In this document: positions 34,421-42,726 of the stretch, one piece after another
How positions within the stretch are numbered: position 1 is the first letter of the stretch
Layout: every line of letters begins with the position of its first letter
NCBI RefSeq assembly: GCF_028737195.1
Contig: NZ_JAQZAJ010000003.1
Coordinates: 124,001-188,000 of the forward strand
Length of the DNA: 64,000 bases
Reading direction: 5' to 3'
Source: Pseudovibrio exalbescens
GTDB lineage: Bacteria > Pseudomonadota > Alphaproteobacteria > Rhizobiales > Stappiaceae
Notes under the pieces: generated by a model
The model's database searches: none
The model's input: only the letters and a program-made list of their open reading frames with translations
Told to the model about the DNA's origin: nothing
Program-made: the position numbers and the translations under genes

Positions 34421-35341
34421 CTATTCCGCGGCTTGGGTTGAGGTGCTGGAAGAGCCGGCCTCGATGGCTGAGTTCATGGCTTCGATCCAGCTCAGAACAT
34501 TGTCTGAAGACGATGCGCTGGTCGCAAATTGCCAGCCCATGACGCCGCCGAAGTCGGATCCCAGCTCCTTGGCGAGCGGCGTGACCACATAGCTTGCCAG
34601 ATCATCGTCATCGAGGTAGCCACTGCTCGCATTGTCTGAAGTGGTTGGCTTGCCAACGAGCATTTTGCTGACATCGAGGCCTTGAGCCTTGATGCCCATG
34701 ATGCTGGAGGGGAACACTGAGCTGCCGGTCAGTCCGGCTACCTTTTCTTCCTCATCGGAGCCAGAGCTGCCGACGTACCAATCGTTGTTGTAGTACTGGA
34801 TGTTGAAGAGATCGATATTGTCGCCCGCGTTCTTGGCGATTGTGCTGTAAATATCTAGATCGCTGCCCGTGTAGAAATAGGGGCATTGTGGAGCGTGGGT
34901 GATGAAGTTCTGAGAACTTGGCAAGGCGGACTTCAGAGCGCTTGAAAGGTCTAGAAGGAAGGTGGTCGGGTCGTAGCTGCCATCTGAAATTGCGCCTGTG
35001 TCTTCCCAATCGATGTCGACGCCGTCGAAATTGTACTTTTCAACGAAGGCGGCAATCTGTGAAGCGAAGCTGCTGACATCGGATGCCGCCGCTTTCCAAG
35101 CGCTGGACGCAAAAACTTCGCCGCCCACAGAAACCAGAACCTTGCGCTTTCCATTCTCCTTGGTGCTGGAGATGATGGAGGGATCCTGCACGGCCGCTTG
35201 AAGCGGATAATCCATCTGCAAAGTTGAGCCGTCTTCGGAGTATAGGAAGGCCTGAATGGCAATGGTGCAGGAACTGCCGATCAACCCGGTGATGGGAACG
35301 TTGGTGTTGTCTGCATAGATGACGATCTGAGATGAGGACAT
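34421..35341 (-). CDS. GH18 chitinase-like glycoside hydrolase
   Basis: A 306-residue single-domain GH18 barrel. The catalytic strand motif FDGVDIDWE (Asp106, Asp109, Asp111, Glu113) is complete, and the SxGG motif is present as SVGG (71-74). The barrel end contains GGVMGWQFATSAS. GH18 members cleave chitin or related GlcNAc polymers using substrate-assisted catalysis. The N-terminus (MSSSQIVIYADNTNVP) has no signal peptide, and no carbohydrate-binding domain is present; the Ser/Thr-rich C-terminus could be a linker or export tail. The ribosome site AAGGAGAAGAACG is strong. It forms an operon with the GH64-like gene. Confidence 0.87.
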   Translation of the reverse strand: MSSSQIVIYADNTNVPITGLIGSSCTIAIQAFLYSEDGSTLQMDYPLQAAVQDPSIISSTKENGKRKVLVSVGGEVFASSAWKAAASDVSSFASQIAAFVEKYNFDGVDIDWEDTGAISDGSYDPTTFLLDLSSALKSALPSSQNFITHAPQCPYFYTGSDLDIYSTIAKNAGDNIDLFNIQYYNNDWYVGSSGSDEEEKVAGLTGSSVFPSSIMGIKAQGLDVSKMLVGKPTTSDNASSGYLDDDDLASYVVTPLAKELGSDFGGVMGWQFATSASSSDNVLSWIEAMNSAIEAGSSSTSTQAAE

Positions 35342-35598
35342 CGTTCTTCTCCTTTTTGGGTCGTAATGACCTAAACGGAGTGACGATTCTTAATGCAGGT
35401 CGTGAGGGGAGAGCGAGGCGATTTAGGCGGCATTGTCACCCCTCGGTAAATGGCCCCACGATACTTTGACTACAAAAAACTGCGTATAAGGTTCAATTCT
35501 GCGGGGTGCCTCTACGTAGATGTGCGCAATTGCCGCATTGCTTGAGAGCGTTCTTTGATAAATATCAAATTCAAATAATTCTAATTAGCAGGTTCCCC

Positions 35599-35850
35599 AT
35601 GAGTGTAGTCGAAGAAAGCGCGCTTGAGCGCGACCCATTATTTATGCGCCTCCTGTTCCTTGTGCCGGTCATCGGTTGGCTTTTCCGCGATGCCGTTCAT
35701 GGCAAGAGCGACGCGAAGTACTATTTTTGCGCCAATTTCTTTGTGATTTGGGGGCTTGCGATCATCTTCTTCGGTTATCCGGCCATTATTGTCCCCGCGC
35801 TTTGCCTGGTTTTCCTGGCCTTTACGTGGATCGTGGCCGTTTGCCGCTAA
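35599..35850 (+). CDS. Small two-helix membrane protein
   Basis: An 83-residue protein, MSVVEESALERDPLFMRLL..., with membrane helices at about residues 15-30 and 42-80 (the last long stretch may be two). The start at 35599 follows AGCAGG; the frame is open further upstream without a good start. I do not recognise a family. Its stop overlaps the stop of the convergent DUF2293 gene by 4 bp (CTAA). Confidence 0.62.
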   Translation: MSVVEESALERDPLFMRLLFLVPVIGWLFRDAVHGKSDAKYYFCANFFVIWGLAIIFFGYPAIIVPALCLVFLAFTWIVAVCR

Positions 35851-36188
35851 CAAGATTTGTTCGGGGCGAGGGGCTCCTGCCCCTTGTCTGTCATAAGCTC
35901 ATCTTCCGTGATGAGCATGCCCCATTGATCCAGCACGTCGAGCATCTCCGGCAGGACACAGTAGCGGGCCGCATCGCGATCCATCCCTTCATCCATTAGC
36001 GTGTCGTAGTCGGTGTAGTTGTGCCGAACGTGGGTAAGCGCACAAAGCTTGAGCGATATCGCAGGGGGCAGGTGGCGCAAATGGTGGGCATTGGCCATTT
36101 CCTTGATGTCTTGGGCGTCAGCATATGGCACGTGCGGTAGCAAGGTTGCCAGCGCGGTCGCCATGTCTCGCTGCCGTTTGGTTGCCAT
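35847..36188 (-). CDS. DUF2293-domain protein
   Basis: A 113-residue protein whose centre matches DUF2293: 'ALTHVRHNYTDYDTLMDEGMDRDAARYCVLPEMLDVLDQWG' against the A-H-x-R-H-x-x-T-D-Y-D...R-x-x-A-R pattern. The function of the domain is unknown. AAGGACGG precedes the start. It lies 42 bp after the stop of the GGDEF gene on the same strand, so cotranscription is likely. The conserved HxRHxxTxYD suggests a metal or nucleic-acid site, but that is inference. Confidence 0.75.
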   Translation of the reverse strand: MATKRQRDMATALATLLPHVPYADAQDIKEMANAHHLRHLPPAISLKLCALTHVRHNYTDYDTLMDEGMDRDAARYCVLPEMLDVLDQWGMLITEDELMTDKGQEPLAPNKSC

Positions 36189-36230
36189 TTCCGTCCTTCA
36201 TGCCCGTGCTCTGCGCCAATGGGCGTGTCG

Positions 36231-38474
36231 TCAGTGCGTGCCAGTTCCTTGCGCGATCGAAGGTGCAGCCGCCCCATTAATATTCCATTGGGGGCACAGG
36301 TTCAGCAAGTGCCCCAATGATACCGCATGAGCACTTCCACCGCGCTGGCCGAGCATGCCGCCTAGTTGGTCAAATGTCCATTCCTGAACGTCGCTGCGCA
36401 GGTTCGTTGCGACAATGGACAGATTCAGGTTTCGGGCAACGCCAAAGCCAGAGGCAAGTAGCAACCGGCCATTGCGCTGGCTGGAAAGCTGCTCGATGAC
36501 TTGGGCATCCATCTTCAAGAACCGCAGGTTAAGCTTGCTAAGATAGGACAGGGAGGCGATGCCGGAGCCAAAATGGCTGAGGCAAATGCCAAAGCCCATT
36601 TGACTGACGTCTTGAAGGCGCTGAACCACACCCATGTGGTTGCGCGGCGTGATCTTGCTTTCGTTGATCTCAATGGTGATGCGCTCGCGGGCAATACCTG
36701 CATGGTCTGTCAGTTCAACGAGTGTGCTAAGAAAACTGGACCGGAAAAGAGCCTGAAGTGGTGTGGTGACAGTGACGTTCTCGAACGGGAATTGATCGGA
36801 ATCCAGACGCTTGATGTCCGTGATGGTTTGCTCCAACGCCAATGCATGAAGGTCTGCAATCAGACCGTAGTCACTCAGGCTGTCGTAAAGTCCCCCTTCG
36901 CGGCTTTGTCGTCCGCCCAGCTTGGGAAGGCAGGGCTGAGCGGCCAGATGCCTGATCTCATTGGTCTGCAGGTCAATGATGGGGCTGTAAGCCAGTTCGA
37001 TGCGACGCGTTTCCACGGCACCTCGGGCCCGCTCCGCGATGGTGGCCGAGCGGTCGAGCCTTTGTTGCATGCCCTCTGAGAACAGCTTGGTGCAATTGCG
37101 CCCCTTGTTCTTGGCGGAATAGAGGGCAACATCGGCGAAACGGATCAGATCCTTGGCGTTATCTGCATGGCGCGGATAACAAGCGGCACCAATGCTGACG
37201 CTTGGGTGAATGAGCTGGTCTCCCAGCTTGACGGGCGCTTTAATGAGTTCCGGCAGGTCCTTGATGGTCTGCTGCAGTTCGGCGCAAGTGATGGGCTCCA
37301 GTAGCACTGCGAACTCATCCCCGCCGAGGCGGGCCACCAGATGGCCGTTGTCTTCGAGTCTTTTCAAGCGGTTTGCGACTTCCTTCAAGAGTGCATCGCC
37401 AAACTCGTGACCCATGGTGTCGTTGACCAGCTTGAGGTGGTCCATATCTACCATCAGCAGGCCTATCTCATGAGACTGTTCAGCTGCTCGCGTAAAAGCG
37501 CGCTCTACGCGTTTGTCAAACGCGAGGCGGTTGTGCAATCCGGTCAGCTTGTCGGTGACGGCCAATTGCCGAACCTCTGCTTGCTGTTGCAGCTGCGAGG
37601 TCACGTCCATGATTGAGATCAGCCACGCGTCCTCCGAGCCATTGCGCGTGCGAGATACGCGCAGCTCATGCTCCGCGGTGGACGGGCCGCGCACCTTCAA
37701 GGTCGCCCCTAGCTGGCAGGTGCAGTGGCTTGTGAGTTCGTCGAACTTGTCACTCAGCTGGTCACCGCTTTCGATTTCGTAGATCTGGGCGAGGGTCTCG
37801 CCGCGTGCGCTAATGCCTTCTTCCTTGAAAAGGCGGCGGGCAGCCCGGTTGATCTGAGAAATCTGCAACTCATCCGTCCACACCAAAAGGGTGGGGCAGG
37901 GGTGGTCCTCAAAAGGGAATTGCTGGCGGTCTCGATCGCATGGAGCGGTTGTTTTTGCACTGCCGAGCGATGCAGGCATCACCCCCTTGCGTGGGGTGCC
38001 GAGTGTGAAACTCGGCTGCGGCTTTCGGGGCTCAATCTGGTTAGTTGAGCCGAGGCCGGACAGGTTGGCGGATATGGCCTCTGCGAGCCTGCCCAAATAG
38101 GCCAAGGGCTTGTCGTCAAGGGCGAGGCCGTCTTCTGCCGGCAGCATGACAAGGGCGCCGATAATTTCATCATCAAAGCTAATCGCGGCTGCCGCCTCAA
38201 TGCGATCATTCGGCAGGCTTGCACGGGAGAGTTTGACGGCTCCCTGCCTGGTGTCGAGCGTATCTCGTAGCCAGACCAGCGGGGCCCTTGCGGTGATCAT
38301 GGACTGATCTGGTGCCAGAATCCGCCAGGTAGAAAAGCAGATAAAGCGCACAGGCTTTTCATAGAACAACTCGAGAGTCTGCAAAGCGGTGGCCATGAAC
38401 TCCCAGTCATGCAGCCACGGCAGTTGCTGCGCCACGCTATAAACGCTGCGGGACCTTTCGGCGACTCTTGTCAT
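36231..38474 (-). CDS. GAF/PAS-like GGDEF protein with degenerate EAL domain
   Basis: A 747-residue cytosolic protein. Residues 20-140 look like a GAF-type sensor and 190-298 a PAS domain. Residues 300-465 form a GGDEF domain with intact ARLGGDEFAVL (384-388); no RxxD inhibitory site stands at the usual spacing. Residues about 470-725 keep an EAL-like fold but not its catalysis: the EAL position reads HLAAQP, DDFGTGYSS became LSHFGSGIASLSYL, and AEGVET became VATNLRS. It is therefore probably a diguanylate cyclase with a binding-only EAL remnant. AT-rich upstream DNA separates it from a divergent SufR-like gene. Confidence 0.88.
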   Translation of the reverse strand: MTRVAERSRSVYSVAQQLPWLHDWEFMATALQTLELFYEKPVRFICFSTWRILAPDQSMITARAPLVWLRDTLDTRQGAVKLSRASLPNDRIEAAAAISFDDEIIGALVMLPAEDGLALDDKPLAYLGRLAEAISANLSGLGSTNQIEPRKPQPSFTLGTPRKGVMPASLGSAKTTAPCDRDRQQFPFEDHPCPTLLVWTDELQISQINRAARRLFKEEGISARGETLAQIYEIESGDQLSDKFDELTSHCTCQLGATLKVRGPSTAEHELRVSRTRNGSEDAWLISIMDVTSQLQQQAEVRQLAVTDKLTGLHNRLAFDKRVERAFTRAAEQSHEIGLLMVDMDHLKLVNDTMGHEFGDALLKEVANRLKRLEDNGHLVARLGGDEFAVLLEPITCAELQQTIKDLPELIKAPVKLGDQLIHPSVSIGAACYPRHADNAKDLIRFADVALYSAKNKGRNCTKLFSEGMQQRLDRSATIAERARGAVETRRIELAYSPIIDLQTNEIRHLAAQPCLPKLGGRQSREGGLYDSLSDYGLIADLHALALEQTITDIKRLDSDQFPFENVTVTTPLQALFRSSFLSTLVELTDHAGIARERITIEINESKITPRNHMGVVQRLQDVSQMGFGICLSHFGSGIASLSYLSKLNLRFLKMDAQVIEQLSSQRNGRLLLASGFGVARNLNLSIVATNLRSDVQEWTFDQLGGMLGQRGGSAHAVSLGHLLNLCPQWNINGAAAPSIAQGTGTH

Positions 38475-38804
38475 TTCTGCTCTCTGATAATTTAGTAAAA
38501 CTTGCTTGGGTTTGCATTATAGTAATTTGTTGTTTGTTGACCTCTTGATTGTGTGTCTACCCTAAAGATTTGAAGGGCTACTGGTCGCCGTATTCAGTAA
38601 GTTTTACATGGTTATAAAAAGCAGTCTGGGGATAATCACAGGAAATTACCCTTCGGAATGCAGTGAGATCATCAGGAGGGTGTTGTTTTAGTCGGCGCTT
38701 TTTTGGCAATGCATGAGATGAGTGGATTTTTGTGATTGCTGCAGGTGATATTTTGAAAAGTATTATATTTCCAAATTGACGTTTTGCATTATATATAAGG
38801 AGCT
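38475..38804. other. 330-bp AT-rich divergent promoter region
   Basis: Lies between the leftward GGDEF gene and the rightward SufR-like regulator. A TATATAAGGAG stretch immediately precedes the rightward start and supplies its ribosome site. No gene, clear dyad or terminator was found. Confidence 0.5.
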
Positions 38805-39452
38805 ATGAATGAACGCACGAAAAGCCGCCTCCTATATGCGCTGAAGTCTCGTGGTCCGCAAACCTCTGCGGAGCTCGCGAAGGGTCTTGGTGTGACCACA
38901 GTTGCCATCCGACAGCACCTTGACGGGCTTTCGGAGGATGGGCTGGTGGCCTTTGAGGATATCAAAGGATCTGTAGGGCGGCCCAAGCGGGTGTGGTCCT
39001 TGTCAGATAAAGGCAATAGCCAGTTTCCAGACAATCACAGCAACCTGATGGTCGAAATGCTGGATGGCATTCGTGAAATTTATGGCGACAGCGGTATTGA
39101 GAAGCTGATTGAGCGCCGGGAAAATACGGCCCGCGCCCAGTATTCTCAGGCACTTGATGGTGTGGAGGGGTTGCCCGACCGCCTTAATGTGTTGGCAGAT
39201 CAGCGCAGCCGCGAAGGCTACATGGCTGAAGTGGCGCCGGTGGGGGATGGGAGCTACCTGCTCATAGAGAACCATTGTTCCATCTGTGCGGCGGCGGCCA
39301 AATGTCAGGAGTTCTGTCGCTCAGAGCTGGACATTTTTCGTGAGATGCTAGGTCCGGAATGCTCTGTTGTGCGAGAAGAGCACATTGTCTCGGGGGCACG
39401 ACGGTGTACTTACCGGGTGCGGCCGATCCGTGGATCAGGTGAGGCGGGATAA
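38805..39452 (+). CDS. SufR-like helix-turn-helix regulator with C-terminal Cys cluster
   Basis: A 215-residue regulator. The N-terminal winged helix (residues 5-68: 'LLYALKSRGPQTSAELAKGLGVTTVAIRQHLDGLSEDGLVAF...GRPKRVWSLSDKG') is of the SufR/DeoR-like type. The C-terminal domain carries Cys158, 161, 167, 171, 186 and 201, resembling the Fe-S-binding region of SufR. It is probably an iron-sulfur or redox-sensing repressor. AAGGAGCT precedes the start. No suf genes are in the window, so its targets are unknown. The 3' end overlaps the convergent LuxR gene by 18 bp. Confidence 0.82.
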   Translation: MNERTKSRLLYALKSRGPQTSAELAKGLGVTTVAIRQHLDGLSEDGLVAFEDIKGSVGRPKRVWSLSDKGNSQFPDNHSNLMVEMLDGIREIYGDSGIEKLIERRENTARAQYSQALDGVEGLPDRLNVLADQRSREGYMAEVAPVGDGSYLLIENHCSICAAAAKCQEFCRSELDIFREMLGPECSVVREEHIVSGARRCTYRVRPIRGSGEAG

Positions 39453-40067
39453 CAGGATCGCCAGTTCTAGGCGGCTGTTCACGTTCAACTTCGCGTAGAT
39501 GTTCTTGCGGTGGGTGCGCAGTGTGTTGTGTGTGATGCTCAGCGTTTCGGCAATCTGCTGTTCTGTTTCCGTGCCTGACAAATGCTCCAACACGGAAGCC
39601 TCTCGCTCGGTCAGATAGAAGATCCGCGCGGCCCTCAGGATCTTGACTGACCAATCGGCCTCCAAATCGGTGATGAACATAAGGATGCGGCCTGCGCTTT
39701 CATCACGCTGGCGTGCGCCGACAACCTCAATATGAAGCGGGCGTAGAAACTCAGTTTCGCGGCGAATGACAAATTCGCTGGCTTCGTTGCTGCCCTCTTG
39801 TTCAGTTGCCTTGGCCAGTGCGGCCAGAAGCTGTTTTTGTGCAGCTTGTTCGACCAGCTCCACTTTGCCCAAGAACAGCCGAAAGTAGTTGGCGTTTGTC
39901 AGCAGATTCGTTGCCGTTGCGTTGACTGCCGTAATGGTGGCGTCGGCTTCCAGCAACACCACGCCGCGATTCAGCCGGTCCATCGTGTCAAACAACACTT
40001 CCATTTCCCGCGGAGGTGCGTTTAGCGCAGAAGAACTAAGCTTTTCGGTGGTGTTTGAAGGCAACAT
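39435..40067 (-). CDS. LuxR-type regulator with PAS-like N-terminus
   Basis: A 210-residue protein. The C-terminal LuxR/GerE helix-turn-helix is clear: 'FYLTEREASVLEHLSGTETEQQIAETLSITHNTLRTHRKNIYAKLNVNSRLELAILL' (about residues 145-205). The N-terminal part has the pattern of a PAS-like sensor ('LNRGVVLLEADATITAVNATATNLL'). No receiver domain or autoinducer-binding domain is recognisable, so it is an orphan regulator. It converges on, and overlaps by 18 bp, the SufR-like gene, so antisense interference is possible. Confidence 0.87.
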   Translation of the reverse strand: MLPSNTTEKLSSSALNAPPREMEVLFDTMDRLNRGVVLLEADATITAVNATATNLLTNANYFRLFLGKVELVEQAAQKQLLAALAKATEQEGSNEASEFVIRRETEFLRPLHIEVVGARQRDESAGRILMFITDLEADWSVKILRAARIFYLTEREASVLEHLSGTETEQQIAETLSITHNTLRTHRKNIYAKLNVNSRLELAILLSRLT

Positions 40068-40201
40068 CTAAACTAGAGCTTTCAGGTCCGCTCCGCTGCG
40101 GGCCGAGTGTTTAATTGGCTTTTCAATTTAAAGATGGCGAGAATTGGTACAACACTTTCGCCCGATCAGCAAAATCCCATAGCCGCTATTTCAAGTGTAA
40201 A

Positions 40202-41110
40202 TTAATTTTCGTCAAGAATTTTTTCGTCGTACTTGCTGCGAATGATCCGTTGAAGCTGTTCGAAAAGGGCTGCGCGGGGAGACGACTTTCGCCAGATCAG
40301 GCCAACTTGCCGAGAGGGTTGTGGCTCCTCAAACCGCAACAGAGCGACTCGCTCATCATTGACTTCGGCTGGGATGCAAATCTCCGGCAAAATGGTGACT
40401 CCGTATCCATTGGCAACCATTTGCATGATGGTTGCGAGGCTGGTGGCGCCCAGGCCATCGCCAAATTTTGGAGACCAGTTCCCGCAGAAGTCTAGGGTTT
40501 GAGCGCGAAGGCAATGTCCTTCCTCCAACAACAGCATCCTGTCGAAATCGAGCGCGATCGGTTTGATGCGCCGCCGCTCGTCGAGATCCGGCGCGTTCTG
40601 AGTGGCGAGTAGGAACCGGTCAATGAACAACGGCCTTTGTTCAAGCTCCGGATCATCGATGGGTAGCGCAAGAATGACAGCGTCCAGCTCTGAGTTCTTG
40701 AGTTCCTCAACCAGAGTGTCGGTCATGGTTTCGCGAAGCCGCAACTCAAGGTCGGGAAGCTCGTCTGCGATTGCAGGCAGAATGGAGGGGAGCATGTAGG
40801 GCGCAAGCGAAGGAATGATGCCCAGATGAATGGCACCGCCATAGGCGTTTTGAGCCTGTTGTGCGTAGTCCTCCAGGTCTTTGATCTGACTGAGTATCTC
40901 TGCTGCGCGCCGAGCGACAACCTTACCCTCGGGTGTGAGAGCGCAGGTTTTTGAGGAGCGTTCTACCAGCGTGAGGCCCAGCGTGGTTTCCATGTCGCGG
41001 ATTTGCATGGACAGAGCGGGTTGGGAGATGGCGGCGGCCTCAGCTGCTTGCCCAAAGTGCTGAGTCTGTGACAGATGCCAAAAGTAACGGAGTTGTTTGA
41101 GTGTAATCAT
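40202..41110 (-). CDS. oxyR: Hydrogen peroxide-sensing regulator OxyR
   Basis: A 302-residue LysR-family protein that activates peroxide-defence genes when oxidised. The DNA-binding domain begins MITLKQLRYFWHLSQTQHFGQAAEAAAISQPALSMQIRDME. The redox pair is intact: Cys200 and Cys209 in EEGHCLRAQTLDFCG, matching E. coli OxyR Cys199 and Cys208 in spacing and context. No catalase or peroxiredoxin gene is adjacent. The next gene (DUF2336) is on the other strand across about 400 bp. Confidence 0.94.
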   Translation of the reverse strand: MITLKQLRYFWHLSQTQHFGQAAEAAAISQPALSMQIRDMETTLGLTLVERSSKTCALTPEGKVVARRAAEILSQIKDLEDYAQQAQNAYGGAIHLGIIPSLAPYMLPSILPAIADELPDLELRLRETMTDTLVEELKNSELDAVILALPIDDPELEQRPLFIDRFLLATQNAPDLDERRRIKPIALDFDRMLLLEEGHCLRAQTLDFCGNWSPKFGDGLGATSLATIMQMVANGYGVTILPEICIPAEVNDERVALLRFEEPQPSRQVGLIWRKSSPRAALFEQLQRIIRSKYDEKILDEN

Positions 41111-41509
41111 TTAATCAGTATAGCTTATGAAGATATCGATGAAAGGATGCTCTTTCTTATCGAGAAGATTTTGGATCGGCAATGGCCAGAGTTGAGACCT
41201 CTCGCCCTCATGGAAAAGTGTGCCACTAGTTGAGGCGGTCCAATGCCGGCTAAAAGTTGTCTGCTAAGCAGAGTACACCGTTCCTATCATGGTGGAACGC
41301 AAGGGAAATCCTCGTCTGGCGCTAAGTGCGCGGGATGGTTGGTGTGCTGATGGGGAGCTGGTAAGCCTCTCATATTAAGAGCTTTTTAACACTAACAAAA
41401 AGCTTTGGTTCAAAACTGCAATTTATTCAAAACATAATCCGCTGAGATATTTTTTCTTCAGGCGCGCGTGATAATTTTAAGAAAATTTGTGAGAGATGGT
41501 GCTTCGTAC
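41111..41509. other. About 400-bp region between oxyR and the DUF2336 gene
   Basis: No gene found. One perfect 8-bp inverted repeat AGCTTTTT (41380-41387) / AAAAAGCT (41397-41404) lies near its right side. It resembles a bidirectional stem without a clear T tail and may be a regulator site for DUF2336. The rest shows no obvious structure. Confidence 0.5.
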
Positions 41510-42595
41510 ATGTCAGTCATGACTAAATCGAACTTAGTTGATTTCGACGCCCTGGCGGCTGAGAAGGATGAAAAGCGTCGCAGCGAGCTTGCACGGCACG
41601 TGGCGTTTTTGTTCTCACGAACATCAGAGCGGTGCTCTGATGAGCAGATTGCTATCTATGACGATGTGATGGTGCGGCTCTCTTCGATGATTGAGCAGCA
41701 AGCCCGCGCTTATTTGTCAGAGTGTCTGGCGGAGTTGCGCCGTGCGCCAGAACAAACAATTCGGTTGCTGGCAGAGGACCATATTGAGGTCGCTGCCCCA
41801 ATCCTGAAGTCTTCAACGGTTCTTCGAGATCTTGATCTGCAAAACATTGCGAACAAGGCCACCAATGATCACCGATTGGCGATTGCGCAGCGGTCCATTC
41901 TGCCCGAAAGCGTGACCAGCATTCTTGTTTCCAAGGGCGACACTCCGGTCAAACGCACAGTCGCTGCCAATGCGGGAGCCCAGCTCAGTCATGACAGTGT
42001 GGACGATCTCATTGGGGACGCGGAGAGTGACGAGCTTTTGCAGCAAGCCTTGGGAAATCGGGAGGATCTTGTCGAAAGCCAGATCCAGCAGTTGATCGAA
42101 GTTGCCAGTGAAGAGGTGAAGATCCAGCTTCTGCAAAAAGGCCGCATGGAAGAAGCAGGGCGGTTGTCGCAGGCCGCTAACGTGGCAGCAAGCAAGCTCA
42201 GCAACGAGTTCTGGCTGGGGCGGTATGACTTCGAAACTGCAGAAGGTAAGGTCTATGCCATCGCCCGGGAGGGGCGTCTGGGAGAGCAGCAGCTACGCCA
42301 GTTCGCAGAGGAAGACCGTTTTCCTGAAGCTGTGGCAGCGTTTTCAGTTCTTGCCCGTTTGGGCGCGGAAGAAGCCCGGCATTGGATGGTTCGCCCGGAT
42401 ACTGAACCCTTCATCATTGCCTCCAAATCAATTGGATTGTCACTCATGACAGTTCGTGCGCTTCTTGCCATTGGCCCTTGGCGCTACCGCCTCTCCAAGG
42501 TCAAGCGCGAACATGCGCTGGAGTTGTTCCAGCAGTTGTCCTTGAAAGAGGCAACACGCATGTTCAGTATTTGGGGAGAACGAAAACTGGATTAA
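41510..42595 (+). CDS. DUF2336-domain protein
   Basis: A 361-residue helical protein of the DUF2336 family, common in alphaproteobacteria and without known function. Family marks are helical repeats: 'RRSELARHVAFLFSRTSERCSDEQIAIYDDVMVRLSSMIEQQARAYLSECLAE', '...ENTIRLLAEDHIEVAAPILKSSTVLRDLDL' and 'RLAIAQRSILPESVTSILVSKGD'. The layout suggests HEAT-like alpha repeats and a cytosolic scaffold. The start is uncertain: ATG 41510 and 41519 are both plausible, and a GTG at 41468 gives a longer protein. Confidence 0.85.
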   Translation: MSVMTKSNLVDFDALAAEKDEKRRSELARHVAFLFSRTSERCSDEQIAIYDDVMVRLSSMIEQQARAYLSECLAELRRAPEQTIRLLAEDHIEVAAPILKSSTVLRDLDLQNIANKATNDHRLAIAQRSILPESVTSILVSKGDTPVKRTVAANAGAQLSHDSVDDLIGDAESDELLQQALGNREDLVESQIQQLIEVASEEVKIQLLQKGRMEEAGRLSQAANVAASKLSNEFWLGRYDFETAEGKVYAIAREGRLGEQQLRQFAEEDRFPEAVAAFSVLARLGAEEARHWMVRPDTEPFIIASKSIGLSLMTVRALLAIGPWRYRLSKVKREHALELFQQLSLKEATRMFSIWGERKLD

Positions 42596-42726
42596 AGACG
42601 CGCTTTATCTTTCTGGTTCTGAGCAGCATCAATACGCTTAATGCGGTTTCTTATTTTAGTAGTAAAGAAACTGCATAGGTGTATTTTGGTATTTCTAGTT
42701 GCCTGAGTTGTTACCGGGAGGAAGTC

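Noticed and set aside
35847-35850. 4-bp overlap of convergent stops as a sign of a sequencing error
   Set aside because: CTAA naturally supplies TAA on one strand and TAG on the other, and both proteins look complete.
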